A stretch of DNA of 64,000 nt from Phycisphaerae bacterium (GTDB taxonomy: Bacteria > Planctomycetota > Phycisphaerae > Phycisphaerales > SM1A02), in NCBI GenBank assembly GCA_016795065.1, contig JAEUIU010000011.1, positions 1 to 64,000 of the forward strand, read 5' to 3'. Numbering within the stretch: position 1 is the first letter of the stretch; every line of letters begins with the position of its first letter. The translations under genes and the position numbers were made by a program. This document shows positions 38,262 through 47,524 of this stretch, piece by piece. Below the pieces are notes generated by a model. It saw nothing but the letters and a program-made list of their open reading frames with translations. It ran no database searches and was not told the origin of the DNA.

Positions 38262-39074
38262 ATGAGCTACCTCGCCCTGAACACCGCTGCCACCGGCCTC
38301 AACGCCCTGAGCTTCAATCTCGATGTCATTGCGAACAACCTCGCGAACGTCAACACCAACGGTTTCAAGCGAAGCCGCTCGAACTTCGAGGACCTCTTCT
38401 ACCTCCAGCTCGCCCAGCCGAACCTGCCGCGCGATCCGGTCAACAGCTTCCCGACCGGTCTTGCCACGGGTCTTGGCGTCAAGGTCTCGGGCACGCAACT
38501 GGACATGCGAAGCGGCCCGGTCGAGACGACCGGCAACCCCTTCGACATGATGGTGCAGGGCGAAGGCTTCTTCGTCGTCCAGACGCCGGAGAGCGTCGGC
38601 GGCGGCATCGGCTACACCCGGGCCGGCAACTTCACGCCGAACGCCGAAGGCCAGCTCGTTCTCGCGAACTCGCCCGGCTACCGGCTCATCGAGCCGGAGA
38701 TCACGATTCCGGCCGACGCGACCCAGGTCTCGATCGGCGCCGATGGCGTCGTGACCGCGATGCTCGCCGGCAACACCGAACCCGAAGAGCTCGGGCAGAT
38801 CCAACTCGCCCGCTTCGTGAACGCTGCGGGCCTGACCGCCGTGGGCGGCAACATCTACGTGCAGAGTGCGGCAAGCGGCGAACCGGCCGTTGGCAACCCG
38901 AATGAGGATGGCCGCGGCTCGATTCTCCAGGGTGCTCTCGAGCAGTCCAACAGCGAAGCGATCACCGAACTGGTGAGCCTGATCCGCACCCAGCGGGCCT
39001 TCGAAATGAACAGCCAGATGATCCAGGCGACGAACGAGACGCTGCAACAGGTGAACAACCTCCGTCGCTTCTGA
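38262..39074 (+). CDS. flgG: Flagellar distal rod protein FlgG
   Basis: A 270-residue protein with MSYLALNTAATGLNALSFNL, IANNLANVNTNGFKRSRSNF, EDLFYLQL and the FlgG-specific GLGVKVSGTQLDMRSGPVET. The central VQGEGFFVVQTP and the terminal ALEQSNSEAITELVSLIRTQ, RAFEMNSQMIQATNETLQ fit FlgG closely. It forms the distal rod that passes through the P and L rings. ATG at 38262 follows GGAAG. It is one of four consecutive flagellar genes. Confidence 0.95.
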   Translation: MSYLALNTAATGLNALSFNLDVIANNLANVNTNGFKRSRSNFEDLFYLQLAQPNLPRDPVNSFPTGLATGLGVKVSGTQLDMRSGPVETTGNPFDMMVQGEGFFVVQTPESVGGGIGYTRAGNFTPNAEGQLVLANSPGYRLIEPEITIPADATQVSIGADGVVTAMLAGNTEPEELGQIQLARFVNAAGLTAVGGNIYVQSAASGEPAVGNPNEDGRGSILQGALEQSNSEAITELVSLIRTQRAFEMNSQMIQATNETLQQVNNLRRF

Positions 39075-39117
39075 TGCCGCCTAACACTTCGTCCAACACC
39101 TGACGAACGGACTGACC

Positions 39118-40263
39118 ATGGCACACGACCACGCCCGCTTCACCCGTCTTCTCGCCGCCACCGTCGCGCTCGCCTGCGCCGCCCTGGCATGGGCCGACTC
39201 GATCGTCCTTCGCTCCTCCGTGCGCCTGGCCGAGAACGAGACGGTCGTCCGGCTCCGGGATGTCGCCTACCTCGACGGCGACGCCGCGGTGCGCCTCGGC
39301 GGAACCGAGCTTGCGGATCTTGCCGCCGGCGGCAGCCAGCGCGCTTCCCTCGAGATCTCGATCGACGAGATCCGAAGCAAGCTCCTGGCCGCGAGCAGCT
39401 CGGCGAACCTGATCGATCTCAGCGGGCGGACCGTCTTGGTGCGCTCGGCGAAGGCCGGAAAGCCGGTTGCGATGAAGGGACTGGCGGTCGATCCGAACGC
39501 CGCTCCGGCCATCGCTCCCGCTGCGGGCAGCAACACGGCAGTCGCAGCCGCCGACTCGCGGATCGAATTCCTCGCCGAGGAGGCGACGGACCTGACCACG
39601 CCGCGCGGTCTCATCGCCGAAGTGCTCCGCAATGCCTTCGCGAAGCGCGGGGCGCGCCTGCGTTTGGCGATCACCGGCACAGACGACCGTTTCCTCGACC
39701 AGCGAGCCGCCGGTTTCCGATTTGAAGCCTTCCCGCTGACGTCCCTGACCGCGGACCTCGTTCGCATTCGCGTCCTTGTCCGCGACGGTGACCGGGTCGT
39801 CAGTCGCACCGACCTGGCCATTCAGCCATCGCTCGAGGCCACCGTCGCCACCGCCACCTCGTCGCTACGCCGGGGCGCCTCGCTCGGGAACGCGATCGAC
39901 GTACACACCGAATGGGTCAAGCCGAGTGAGTTCGACGCGATCGTTCCGGTCGGAGCGATCAACCAAGGCGTCGCCACAACGCAGATCGCCAAGGGCGAGC
40001 GACTGACCAGTGACGCCGTGCGCAAGCCGGTACAGATCAAGCGAAACGACAAGGTCACGATCCGCCGCGAGCTCGGGACGGTCGCGATCGAACTGGTTGC
40101 CATCGCCGAGGAGGACGGAGCCGTCGGCGACCTGATCCGCTTTCGTGCCGTCGACCGCAAGGACCGACGCGACCAGCGGGTCTTCTTCGCCGAAGTGTTA
40201 GGAAGCGGACGGGCCGTCATTCGCGAAGCGGCAAGCACGCTCGCCGCCGGAGGTGATTCATGA
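39118..40263 (+). CDS. flgA: Flagellar P-ring assembly chaperone FlgA
   Basis: This 381-residue exported protein (signal peptide ending ALAWA near 27) has an N-terminal SAF-like region and a C-terminal SAF domain. The C-terminal part reads IVPVGAINQGVATTQIAKGE, RLTSDAVRKPVQIKRNDKV and EEDGAVGDLIRFRA with GSGRAVI at the end. It is longer than the ~220 residues of enteric FlgA, with an N-terminal extension of ~150. FlgA helps FlgI polymerise around the rod. Its stop overlaps the flgH start (ATGA). Confidence 0.85.
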   Translation: MAHDHARFTRLLAATVALACAALAWADSIVLRSSVRLAENETVVRLRDVAYLDGDAAVRLGGTELADLAAGGSQRASLEISIDEIRSKLLAASSSANLIDLSGRTVLVRSAKAGKPVAMKGLAVDPNAAPAIAPAAGSNTAVAAADSRIEFLAEEATDLTTPRGLIAEVLRNAFAKRGARLRLAITGTDDRFLDQRAAGFRFEAFPLTSLTADLVRIRVLVRDGDRVVSRTDLAIQPSLEATVATATSSLRRGASLGNAIDVHTEWVKPSEFDAIVPVGAINQGVATTQIAKGERLTSDAVRKPVQIKRNDKVTIRRELGTVAIELVAIAEEDGAVGDLIRFRAVDRKDRRDQRVFFAEVLGSGRAVIREAASTLAAGGDS

Positions 40264-41108
40264 ACTGTCATCATCGCGGTTACGTGATGGCTCACGTTCT
40301 CGCACTGTCGGTCCTCCTAACGCTTCCGTCCGCGACCTACGGACAACAGGCACCGGCGCCCTCGCCGGCGCCATCGCCGCCGCCAGCGGCGCCGGCCGCG
40401 CCTTCCGCGCGGCCAGCCGGTCGCGCCGCTGATCCGGCGAATCCTGACGGCCGATCGCCACTCCTCCAGCGGGAGGGCGTTTCGCGGCCGCTCTCGGTGA
40501 CCGCCTTGGAAACACGGGCCAACGAGCCAGCGCCGATTCGCGGCGCCGGTGGCGGGGCCCGGGGTTCGCTGACCGCCGTCGGCGATCCGGAGCCGCGTTC
40601 GTTCAAGGTGCACGACCTCATCACGATCGTGGTGAGCGAACAGAGCAAGGCGAAATCGAGCGCCAACGCGAAGACCGACAAGAAGTACGACATGTCGGTC
40701 GACCTCCAGTCGTTCATGAATCTCGACCCGGCGGAGTGGGCAGACATCATCACGCTCGGTTCTGCTGACCTTCCGCAGTTCGACGTCGGCGGCAAGAAGA
40801 AGTTCGACGCCAAGGGCGACGTCGCCCGTCAGGACGACTTCACCGCGAAAATCACCGGCGAGGTGATCGAAGTGTTACCGAACGGCACGATCATCGTCGA
40901 GGCCTTCAAGCAGATCAACATGGACGGCGAGACGCAGACGATTCGACTGAGCGGTCGCTGCCGCGCCGAGGACGTCGACGCCACCAACTCGGTGCAAAGC
41001 CATCGCCTCGCCAATGCCGCGATCGAGAAGCTCACCAAGGGTCAGCTCAAGGACTCGACGGACAAGGGAATCATCGCCCGCGTCCTCGACACGCTCTTCG
41101 CATTCTGA
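40260..41108 (+). CDS. flgH: Flagellar L-ring protein FlgH
   Basis: A 282-residue protein whose core matches FlgH: FKVHDLITIVVSEQSKAKSS, KKKFDAKGDVARQDDFTAKI, TGEVIEVLPNGTIIVEAFKQ, and SGRCRAEDVDATNSVQSHRL. The N terminus has a cleavable signal (LALSVLLTLPSATYGQ) followed by a Pro/Ala-rich linker (~30-60). No Cys follows the signal, so the lipobox of classical FlgH is missing. It should form the outer-membrane bushing of the flagellum. The Leu of EVLPNG is a TTA codon. flgI does not follow. Confidence 0.9.
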   Translation: MNCHHRGYVMAHVLALSVLLTLPSATYGQQAPAPSPAPSPPPAAPAAPSARPAGRAADPANPDGRSPLLQREGVSRPLSVTALETRANEPAPIRGAGGGARGSLTAVGDPEPRSFKVHDLITIVVSEQSKAKSSANAKTDKKYDMSVDLQSFMNLDPAEWADIITLGSADLPQFDVGGKKKFDAKGDVARQDDFTAKITGEVIEVLPNGTIIVEAFKQINMDGETQTIRLSGRCRAEDVDATNSVQSHRLANAAIEKLTKGQLKDSTDKGIIARVLDTLFAF

Positions 41109-41132
41109 TCGCGATGGCGCATACTCCCGCGT

Positions 41133-41720
41133 GTGGAGCACTGGTTTACAGCGGATACGCATTTCGGGCACGCCAACATCATTCGATACTGCCATCGGCC
41201 GTTCGAAACGGTGGAAGTGATGAATGATGCGCTGATCGAGCGCATCAATGCCCGCGTGAAGGCGAACGACACGCTCTACCACCTTGGTGACTTCGCGTTT
41301 CGCACCGCTGACGCCCGCATCTTCCGCGAGCGCATCCGCTGTCGGACGATTCACCTCATCCTCGGCAACCACGACCCGCAGTCCCGCGAGGGTGTGGTCG
41401 ATCCCGACTTTGCCGCGCTCTTCGCCAGCGTTCACGCCCTTCGCCGCATTCGACTTCCCATCGCGGGCATGCGCCGTCCGGTGATCCTCTGTCACTACGC
41501 GATGAAGGTCTGGGACGCCTCCCACCACGGTTCTTGGCACCTGTACGGGCACTCCCACGGAACCTTGCCTGACGACCCCAACGCCCGGTCCTGGGACGTG
41601 GGTGTCGACAACAACGAGTACGAGCCGGTCAGTGTGGATCGCCTGACCGAGATCATGGCCCGCAAGGTCTTCGTACCGATCGACTCGCATCGGGAACGCC
41701 AGGCTCTCGAGCCCGGGTAG
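41133..41720 (+). CDS. Calcineurin-like metallophosphoesterase
   Basis: A 195-residue phosphoesterase with every metal-site motif of the family in order: DTHFGH (9-14), LGDFAF, GNHDPQ, CHYAMKVW and GHSHG. These ligate two metal ions in a small cytoplasmic hydrolase. The subgroup with FTADTHFGHANIIRYCHRPF is widespread in bacteria and phages and has no fixed substrate. GTG at 41133 is the only reasonable start, as the nearby ATG at 41114 is out of frame; no strong ribosome site is visible. It lies 24 bp after flgH but a flagellar role is not implied. Confidence 0.88.
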   Translation: MEHWFTADTHFGHANIIRYCHRPFETVEVMNDALIERINARVKANDTLYHLGDFAFRTADARIFRERIRCRTIHLILGNHDPQSREGVVDPDFAALFASVHALRRIRLPIAGMRRPVILCHYAMKVWDASHHGSWHLYGHSHGTLPDDPNARSWDVGVDNNEYEPVSVDRLTEIMARKVFVPIDSHRERQALEPG

Positions 41721-41852
41721 GCGGCGCTTACCCATCTCCACTTTTCGATATCTCCCTGATCGTCGTTTGTGTGCCGGTGGTCGCGGGATATCTTCGAAGC
41801 GATCCGTCAGCGACCATGGTTGCGGCGGGCCGTCGTCACGAAGGAGATCATG

Positions 41853-43823
41853 ATGGGCCGGGACGGATTCGCTATCGCTCGCTTCGCGTTGGGCACAGTC
41901 GTCGCGCTCTCGCTCATGGCCTCGCCGGCCTCCGCCAACGACAACTGCCCGCAGGGGAACTTCCCGCCGGTCAACCAGCCCGACTATTGGGGTAAGGCGG
42001 TGGCCATGAACGCCGCGGGTACCCATGCCCTCGTCGGGGGATGGGACGCCAACGGCGGAAACGGCCGAGTTCGGACCTTCGTCAACGATGGCACCTCGTG
42101 GGTCGAGAAGGCGATGCTCGCCCCCGATGTGGCGTTCCAAGGGGGCGCTCATTTCGGAGTCGCAATCGCCATGTCCGCTGACGGGCTTACCGCGATCATT
42201 GGCGCCGCCGGCGATCGCCACGGTGGGGCGTTTCCGTTCGGCGGCAGCGTCTATATCTTCGTTCGCTCCGCTGGTAGCGACACATGGACGAAGGAGGCCC
42301 GACTGACCCAGCCGTCGCCTGGCGCCAAGTACCTCTTCGGCACAAGCGTGGCCATCTCCGACGATGGCTCCACCGTCGCGGTCGGGCAGGTCGGCAACAC
42401 GTTCGAGGGCGTCCCGATCGACAGTGCCTGGACCTTCTCACGTACAGGCACGACCTGGTCGGCTGCGCAGGAGATCGTCCCGCTCGTGAATAACGAGAGC
42501 GAGGACTTCGGCCGGAGCGTCGCCCTTTCGTCCAACGGAAGCCTGGTGGTCGTCGGTGCACCCGGGCAACTCACGGTCGGGCCCGGATCCGCGTACGCGT
42601 TTACGCGAAGCCGTGGCGCTTGGGTCCAGGACGCAAAGCTCACGGCATCCCCGCCGGTCGCGGGAGGTTCCGTGGGTACCGCCGTTGCCGTCGCCGGTTC
42701 GCAAGTTCTCGTAGGCGATCCCTACTCCCAGTCCGGCTCAGTCCTCGTGTTCGAGAAGCCCGATGCGACATGGGCTCTCTCGCAGACGATCCGTCTTCCA
42801 GGTTCACCCGTCTTTTCGAGCTTCGGCTTCGCGCTCGCAGCGCGAGGCGAGTACGCCATGGTCGGCGCGCCGACCAGCGAATTCAACATGGGTCAGGCCT
42901 TCCTGATGAAGCGCAACGAGACAGGCTGGGTCTTCGACAACCGACTCAGTCCTCCCTCCGACGATGCGGTGCCCGGTGATACCGCCCAGTACGGCTCGGC
43001 CGTCGCCGCTTCCGCCGACGCGACGGAGTTCGTCATCGGCGCGCCCTACCTGTCCTCCGGGAGCGGCGTGGCGAATGCCGGGCGCGCGTACTTCCCCGAC
43101 TTCGTGACCGAGGAAGTGCTGTTTGACCTGTCCGATGGCGCCTGCAACTTCAGCCTCTCCTTCCAGCTTCCCGGCGGTCACACGATCTTCCTCTCCTTCG
43201 ATCTCGTCGGGCTGATCATCGCCTCGCTGAACAAGGGCTGTGAGGAGGCCGAGGAATTCAACTCGTATGTGATCACCGACATTGACTTCTCGACGCTTCA
43301 GAAAGAAGTGGTCGTCGAGTGGAGCCCGACCGAAACGCTGGTCTTCACCGATCTGCACGCCACGCTCGTTCAGCCAGGCGCCGCCATCATGCCCGACTTC
43401 AGCGGGCTTGGACTGGCCGATGACTACAAGGTGGCGTTCTCGGCCAACCTACGGGTGAGCGAGACGGAAGTGATACCGATGAACTGGACAACCGACATCA
43501 CGACGACGGTGGACTTTGATGTCATCGACGGCGTGTCCCGGATCAAGATCCCTCAGACCAGCGGCTCCGTTACGATCGATCTGGGATTCGGCGAGGCCAA
43601 TCCGGTGGCGAACTACTTTGGTTCGCTGCTGGCGATCGAGTCAACGGCTCCGCCCTGCATCGGCGACCTGAACGGCGACGGCGACGTCGGCGCTCCAGAC
43701 ATCGCGATCCTGCTCGGCGAATGGGGGGTTCGAGGCTCTGCGGCCGACTTCGACCAGAACGGTGTCGTCGCGGCGCCGGATCTTGCCCTTCTCCTCGGTG
43801 CTTGGGGTCCGTGCCCCGAGTAG
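41853..43823 (+). CDS. Secreted FG-GAP/beta-propeller-like protein with dockerin-like tag
   Basis: This 656-residue protein has a signal peptide (ending ASPASA), followed by about seven FG-GAP-like blades with the recurrent pattern FGxxVAxSxDGxxxxxGAP, e.g. GTSVAISDDGSTVAVGQ, GRSVALSSNGSLVVVGAPG and GSAVAASADATEFVIGAPY. A second region (~430-600) is beta-rich and unassigned. The C terminus holds DLNGDGDVGAPDIAILLGEW and DFDQNGVVAAPDLALLLGAW, the planctomycete dockerin-like pair. ATG at 41853 is six bases past AAGGAG; the adjacent ATG at 41850 is possible. Function is unknown; it is likely exported or surface bound. Confidence 0.82.
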   Translation: MGRDGFAIARFALGTVVALSLMASPASANDNCPQGNFPPVNQPDYWGKAVAMNAAGTHALVGGWDANGGNGRVRTFVNDGTSWVEKAMLAPDVAFQGGAHFGVAIAMSADGLTAIIGAAGDRHGGAFPFGGSVYIFVRSAGSDTWTKEARLTQPSPGAKYLFGTSVAISDDGSTVAVGQVGNTFEGVPIDSAWTFSRTGTTWSAAQEIVPLVNNESEDFGRSVALSSNGSLVVVGAPGQLTVGPGSAYAFTRSRGAWVQDAKLTASPPVAGGSVGTAVAVAGSQVLVGDPYSQSGSVLVFEKPDATWALSQTIRLPGSPVFSSFGFALAARGEYAMVGAPTSEFNMGQAFLMKRNETGWVFDNRLSPPSDDAVPGDTAQYGSAVAASADATEFVIGAPYLSSGSGVANAGRAYFPDFVTEEVLFDLSDGACNFSLSFQLPGGHTIFLSFDLVGLIIASLNKGCEEAEEFNSYVITDIDFSTLQKEVVVEWSPTETLVFTDLHATLVQPGAAIMPDFSGLGLADDYKVAFSANLRVSETEVIPMNWTTDITTTVDFDVIDGVSRIKIPQTSGSVTIDLGFGEANPVANYFGSLLAIESTAPPCIGDLNGDGDVGAPDIAILLGEWGVRGSAADFDQNGVVAAPDLALLLGAWGPCPE

Positions 43824-43850
43824 CGGGAATCCAAGGTTCGGCACCCATCG

Positions 43851-44408
43851 TTACGAACTCCCGCTGCATTCCATGGCCCGAACGCGAATCCGTTCGGCAA
43901 GCGAGTCCGCGCCTTCCGGAAGTGGCCGAAGGGCGTCGAGCAACGCGAGCGTTGCCTTCGCATAGCGCGTTCGTTTCTCGTCGCTCCAACCGACCATGCC
44001 GGAGATGTTGTCCCAGCGGTCGGCGAGCTTGATCCACTTCGCGTCGGCGGTCATGTGCTTCGCGTGCTCGCGAAGTCGGGCCTGCTTCTCCTCCATCGAG
44101 GCCTCGGGCCCAAAGTAGTTCGTCACCTCACGAACGAGCGCGCCGACCTTGGGACCGAAGTCGGCGCCGATCCGTTCGAGGAGCGCCTCACATCCGGCGC
44201 AATCTGCCGGACAGTCCTCGGGCACGTCATGCAGCCACGCCGCGGCGAGCGTTGCATCCGGCTGGCCGAACTCGACAAGCGTGGCGACCACCCGTTCAGG
44301 ATGGCGCCAGTAGGGCTCGCCGTTGGATCGGGTGTGCCCGCAACCGTCATGCATCCCGATCGCCAGCGCTTTCGCCCGATTCACCAGCTCATGGTCGTGC
44401 TCAGTCAT
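43851..44408 (-). CDS. HD-domain (p)ppGpp hydrolase-like protein (MESH1 type)
   Basis: A 185-residue single-domain HD protein (PF13328 type). Motifs match RelA/SpoT hydrolase domains: PYWRHPERVVATLVEFG, AAWLHDVPEDCP (HDxxED), and KWIKLADRWDNISGM. It lacks the synthetase, TGS and ACT domains of SpoT, as in MESH1 and other small alarmone hydrolases. It probably hydrolyses (p)ppGpp or a related nucleotide such as NADPH using Mn2+. ATG at 44408 follows GGAAG. It is divergent from cmk with a 42-bp gap. Confidence 0.83.
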   Translation of the reverse strand: MTEHDHELVNRAKALAIGMHDGCGHTRSNGEPYWRHPERVVATLVEFGQPDATLAAAWLHDVPEDCPADCAGCEALLERIGADFGPKVGALVREVTNYFGPEASMEEKQARLREHAKHMTADAKWIKLADRWDNISGMVGWSDEKRTRYAKATLALLDALRPLPEGADSLAERIRVRAMECSGSS

Positions 44409-44450
44409 CGCTTCCGATGGTAGCGTTCCCTGACCACGACCGAGCTGCCC

Positions 44451-45170
44451 ATGGACCCCGAGTTCCTCTTTCGCGCCGACGACCAACGCCCTCCCGTTCC
44501 GCTGCCCGTCCTCACCATCGACGGCCCGTCGGCGAGCGGCAAGAGCACCGTGGCTGCCATGCTGGGCGAACGCTTCGGCGGTGCGGTCCTCTACACTGGC
44601 AAGCACTACAGGGCCGTGACCTTCGCCCTGCTTGAGGTGGGCATCAACGTGAACGACGAGCTCGCCGCGTCCCAGGCCCTGCACCGCATGAAGCCGTGGC
44701 TCGACCGCGACGGACTCATCGTCCTCGACGGCCGCACGGTTCCCGATGCCGAGGCCGAGTCCCCGCGGGTCGAGTCGCAGGTCAGCACCGTCGCGGTGAA
44801 CGACGTGATCCGCGAGGAGTTACGCGATCTCCAACGGCGGTTCATCACCGAGCGTTCCGGAAGTTCGCATCCGGTTGTCGTCGAGGGACGCGACGCGGGG
44901 ACGTCGCTCGCGCCACAGGCTCCCGCACGCTACTTCCTCGACTGTTCCGTCGACGAGCGGGCCCAGCGCCGCGGCCGGCAACGCGGCTTGAGCGATGCAC
45001 AACGCCAGGAAATCGCCGAGAAGCTCAACTCGCGCGATCGACAGGATCAGGGGCACGGCCGGGCCGCTCGCGACACGCCGGGACTGATCTGCATTTTGAC
45101 CGACGGCATGAGCGCGAGCGACGTGGTCGAAGTGATCTGGCAACGAATCAGCGTGCGAAGAGGGCCTTGA
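44451..45170 (+). CDS. cmk: Cytidylate kinase-like protein
   Basis: A 239-residue P-loop kinase with ITIDGPSASGKSTVAAML, VEGRDAGTSLAPQAPARYFL and the Cmk-typical LNSRDRQDQGHGR near residue 200, which correspond to the CMP-binding and lid regions. It would phosphorylate CMP/dCMP. It differs from textbook Cmk: the DTGxxYR motif is YTGKHYR, and DGRDxGT is EGRDAGT, so substrate preference may be altered. The 3' end overlaps a convergent enoyl-CoA hydratase gene by 23 bases. Confidence 0.78.
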   Translation: MDPEFLFRADDQRPPVPLPVLTIDGPSASGKSTVAAMLGERFGGAVLYTGKHYRAVTFALLEVGINVNDELAASQALHRMKPWLDRDGLIVLDGRTVPDAEAESPRVESQVSTVAVNDVIREELRDLQRRFITERSGSSHPVVVEGRDAGTSLAPQAPARYFLDCSVDERAQRRGRQRGLSDAQRQEIAEKLNSRDRQDQGHGRAARDTPGLICILTDGMSASDVVEVIWQRISVRRGP

Positions 45171-45897
45171 GGCGGGACTGGGCCTCCTCGCCGGCGATGA
45201 TCGTGGCGCTGATCTCGGCAGCGCGGTCAAGCACTGCGTCCTCGTTGCTGCCGTCAAGCGCGTTGAGCCATTCCTTGGTGGCGGCCAAAGCCTTCGGTCC
45301 GCCGGCGACGAGTCGCTTGGCGAGCTGGGCAGCGGTTGTCTCTAACAGTTCGCTCGCGCAGAGATGCGTCGCCAAGCCCGCCTCGAAGCCTTCGGTTCCC
45401 GACATGGTTCCGCCGGCCAGGAGCATCGCCCTCGCCCGGCCCGCGCCGATCTTGCGGATGAGCCACGGCGCGACGACCGCGGGACAGACGCCCAGATCAA
45501 CCTCGGGATAGCCGACCTTGGCCTCCGGATGGGTGACCGCGAAGTCGCAGACCACCATGATGCCGCAGCCGCCGCCGACCGCCGCGCCCTGCACGCGGGC
45601 GATGGTCGGAATGGGCAGACGACGAAGCGCTCGCGTCACGCGACTCAATTCGCGAAGCATCTCGCCCATCGCGACCGGGTCACTCGCCACCGCCCGCAGG
45701 TCCATCCCCGCGCAGAAGACCTTGCCTTCGCCGGTCACGATCAGGACCCGAATCGAATCGTCGGACGCGACGCGCCGGACGCACTCGCCCATCGCCCGGA
45801 TCAACTCCAACGAGAGGGCGTTGCGGGCCTCGGGCCGCTGGAGGGAGAGCGTGGCAATGCCATCGGCGACGGACAGGCTGGCGAGTTCGGACTGCAT
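45148..45897 (-). CDS. Enoyl-CoA hydratase/isomerase family protein
   Basis: A 249-residue crotonase-fold protein. Markers are LQRPEARNALSLELIRAMGE, GKVFCAGMDLRAV (oxyanion-hole strand), and RVQGAAVGGGCGIMVVCDFA followed by KVGYPEVDLGVCP. The catalytic Glu of classical hydratases would fall in YPEVDLG, where Glu is present. The product probably acts in fatty or amino acid catabolism. ATG at 45897. It lies 9 bases from a second crotonase-family gene on the same strand, so they form a tandem pair. Confidence 0.87.
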   Translation of the reverse strand: MQSELASLSVADGIATLSLQRPEARNALSLELIRAMGECVRRVASDDSIRVLIVTGEGKVFCAGMDLRAVASDPVAMGEMLRELSRVTRALRRLPIPTIARVQGAAVGGGCGIMVVCDFAVTHPEAKVGYPEVDLGVCPAVVAPWLIRKIGAGRARAMLLAGGTMSGTEGFEAGLATHLCASELLETTAAQLAKRLVAGGPKALAATKEWLNALDGSNEDAVLDRAAEISATIIAGEEAQSRLKALFAR

Positions 45898-45906
45898 GAC
45901 TGAGTG

Positions 45907-46659
45907 CTACCGCTTTCGTGAGTTCCAGAACGATGCGAGCATCGCGACGCACTCGTCGCCGTCGCAGAGCCGGGCCGAACCCTCGGCGGTAAGGTCAAAC
46001 GCCGTGTTCCGGGCGCTCCCGTCGAGCTCGTTCAGCCATCGCTTTGTCGCGGCCAATGCGACCGGGCCCTTCGCGGCCAGTCGGGCGACGAGGCTGTCGA
46101 CCAATGTCGGAAGGGTATCGGGGCTCTCGGCGCAGTGCGTCGCCAGGCCGATGCGGAGCGCCGTCCGGCCATCGATCAGGTCGCCGCCGAGGGTGAGCGG
46201 CCTGGCCGCCCCGCCGGTCGCGATGGTGAGCGTCGGAAGGCTCACGGCCGGCGAGACGCCGATGCGATGGACGGGATAGCCCAGCGTGGCATCCGGCGCG
46301 ACGCAGACGAAATCGCACGCCGACAGAAGGGCGCATCCGCCGGCGAGCGCGGCGCCCTGGACCTCGACCACGACGACCTGGCGCAGGCGACGAATCGAAC
46401 GGTTGAGCAGGCTCAGACGTCGGATGAACGTGGCCAGAAGCGTTCGCCGCTCGACGCACGCGCCGAGGTCGAAACCTGCGCAGAAGGCCGGTCCGTTGCC
46501 CCGGAGGCGCACCACCGCGCTGGTCTCATGCATGGCCGCTGCCGCCACGCCCGCGCGGAGCGCGTCAAACATCGCCGTCGATAGGGCGTTCCGACGTCCA
46601 GGGTCATCGAGCGTGATGGTCACGCACGGTGCATTCAACTCCAGGCGAACCAGCGGCAC
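45907..46659 (-). CDS. Second enoyl-CoA hydratase/isomerase family protein
   Basis: A 250-residue crotonase-family protein with TLDDPGRRNALSTAMFDAL, NGPAFCAGFDLGACV and VQGAALAGGCALLSACDFV. At the position of the catalytic Glu it reads YPVHRIGVSPAV, with Val-His in place of the usual Glu motif, so it may be an isomerase, a different hydrolase-type member or catalytically weak. GTG at 46659 is the start; no good ATG is in frame. It is the first gene of the tandem pair, read leftward. Confidence 0.82.
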   Translation of the reverse strand: MPLVRLELNAPCVTITLDDPGRRNALSTAMFDALRAGVAAAAMHETSAVVRLRGNGPAFCAGFDLGACVERRTLLATFIRRLSLLNRSIRRLRQVVVVEVQGAALAGGCALLSACDFVCVAPDATLGYPVHRIGVSPAVSLPTLTIATGGAARPLTLGGDLIDGRTALRIGLATHCAESPDTLPTLVDSLVARLAAKGPVALAATKRWLNELDGSARNTAFDLTAEGSARLCDGDECVAMLASFWNSRKR

Positions 46660-46701
46660 GCTTGGGATGCTACTCGGAGTTAGGAACGGCGAGCCCCGCC
46701 A

Positions 46702-47412
46702 TCAGAAGCCCCACTTCGCGAAGAGCTTCGCGTTGTCCTCGTGCTGCCCCGCCCGCTCCGACGCGGCCCGCTCGTCGGTGGCCTCGTCGTGTTCGACCAG
46801 CGCGCCCGGACAGGGGCGAACTTCCATCTTGGCCTCGTGCCAGACCTTCAGGGAGAAGTCCGGGTCGGCGCCGTACATCCGAAACCGTTCGTCGTAGTGG
46901 CCGAGGCGTTCGGCCAGATCACGGCGCACCAGGCCGAAGTTCGCGAAGCAAAGTCCCCGTACGTGACAGACCCGGAACCAGCGCTCGTCGAGTTGGATCT
47001 GTTGGAAGATGTTGCGGGTCAGCGGTGAGTCATGGAAGAAGGCGGCCTGACCGACGTTGGCGTGAGCGGGTGCGGTAAGGAACCGGATCGCATTCGCAAC
47101 CGAGTGCGGCAACAGGCGGCAATCGTCGTTGAGCTGGAGCAGCCATTCCCCGCCGGCCTCCCGGAATCCGGCGTTCGCGGCACGAACGAATCCCTCGCGG
47201 CCCGGACGGCGAACCTCCCGGACGCCGGCCGCGGCGACCACCGCGTGGGCTGGGGCGTCCTCCGCGACCGTGACGCAGATCACCTCATGCGGCATCAGCA
47301 CCGTAGCGCGAACCGACGCCAGACAGCGGGCCAGGGCCTCGGCCCGGTGCAGGGTGGGGATGACAATCGAAACGAGCGGGACGGACACGCTCGGGTTGTC
47401 GGCAATCGCCAT
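46702..47412 (-). CDS. Family 2 glycosyltransferase
   Basis: This 236-residue GT-A enzyme starts with VSIVIPTLHRAEALARCLAS, then REGFVRAANAGFREAGGEWL and LQLNDDCRLLPHS, where NDD is the DxD-type metal site, and ends with GHYDERFRMYGADPDFSLKV, the usual acceptor-side motif. It is expected to transfer a nucleotide-sugar in the cytoplasm. ATG at 47412 places the GT domain right at the N terminus; an ATG at 47526 would add ~38 residues of AT-richer, promoter-like sequence. It is divergent from the large CgeB-like gene and bounds the glycan cluster. Confidence 0.83.
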   Translation of the reverse strand: MAIADNPSVSVPLVSIVIPTLHRAEALARCLASVRATVLMPHEVICVTVAEDAPAHAVVAAAGVREVRRPGREGFVRAANAGFREAGGEWLLQLNDDCRLLPHSVANAIRFLTAPAHANVGQAAFFHDSPLTRNIFQQIQLDERWFRVCHVRGLCFANFGLVRRDLAERLGHYDERFRMYGADPDFSLKVWHEAKMEVRPCPGALVEHDEATDERAASERAGQHEDNAKLFAKWGF

Positions 47413-47524
47413 CTCGTGGCCAGAGTCTTCGGACCAGATTGTGAAGAGAGAAAGTGCGTCCAGAAAGTCGAGGTCGCACGGGACTTGCGCCGATGCGTTC
47501 CCGTTCAGCCTCGTCGACGACGCC

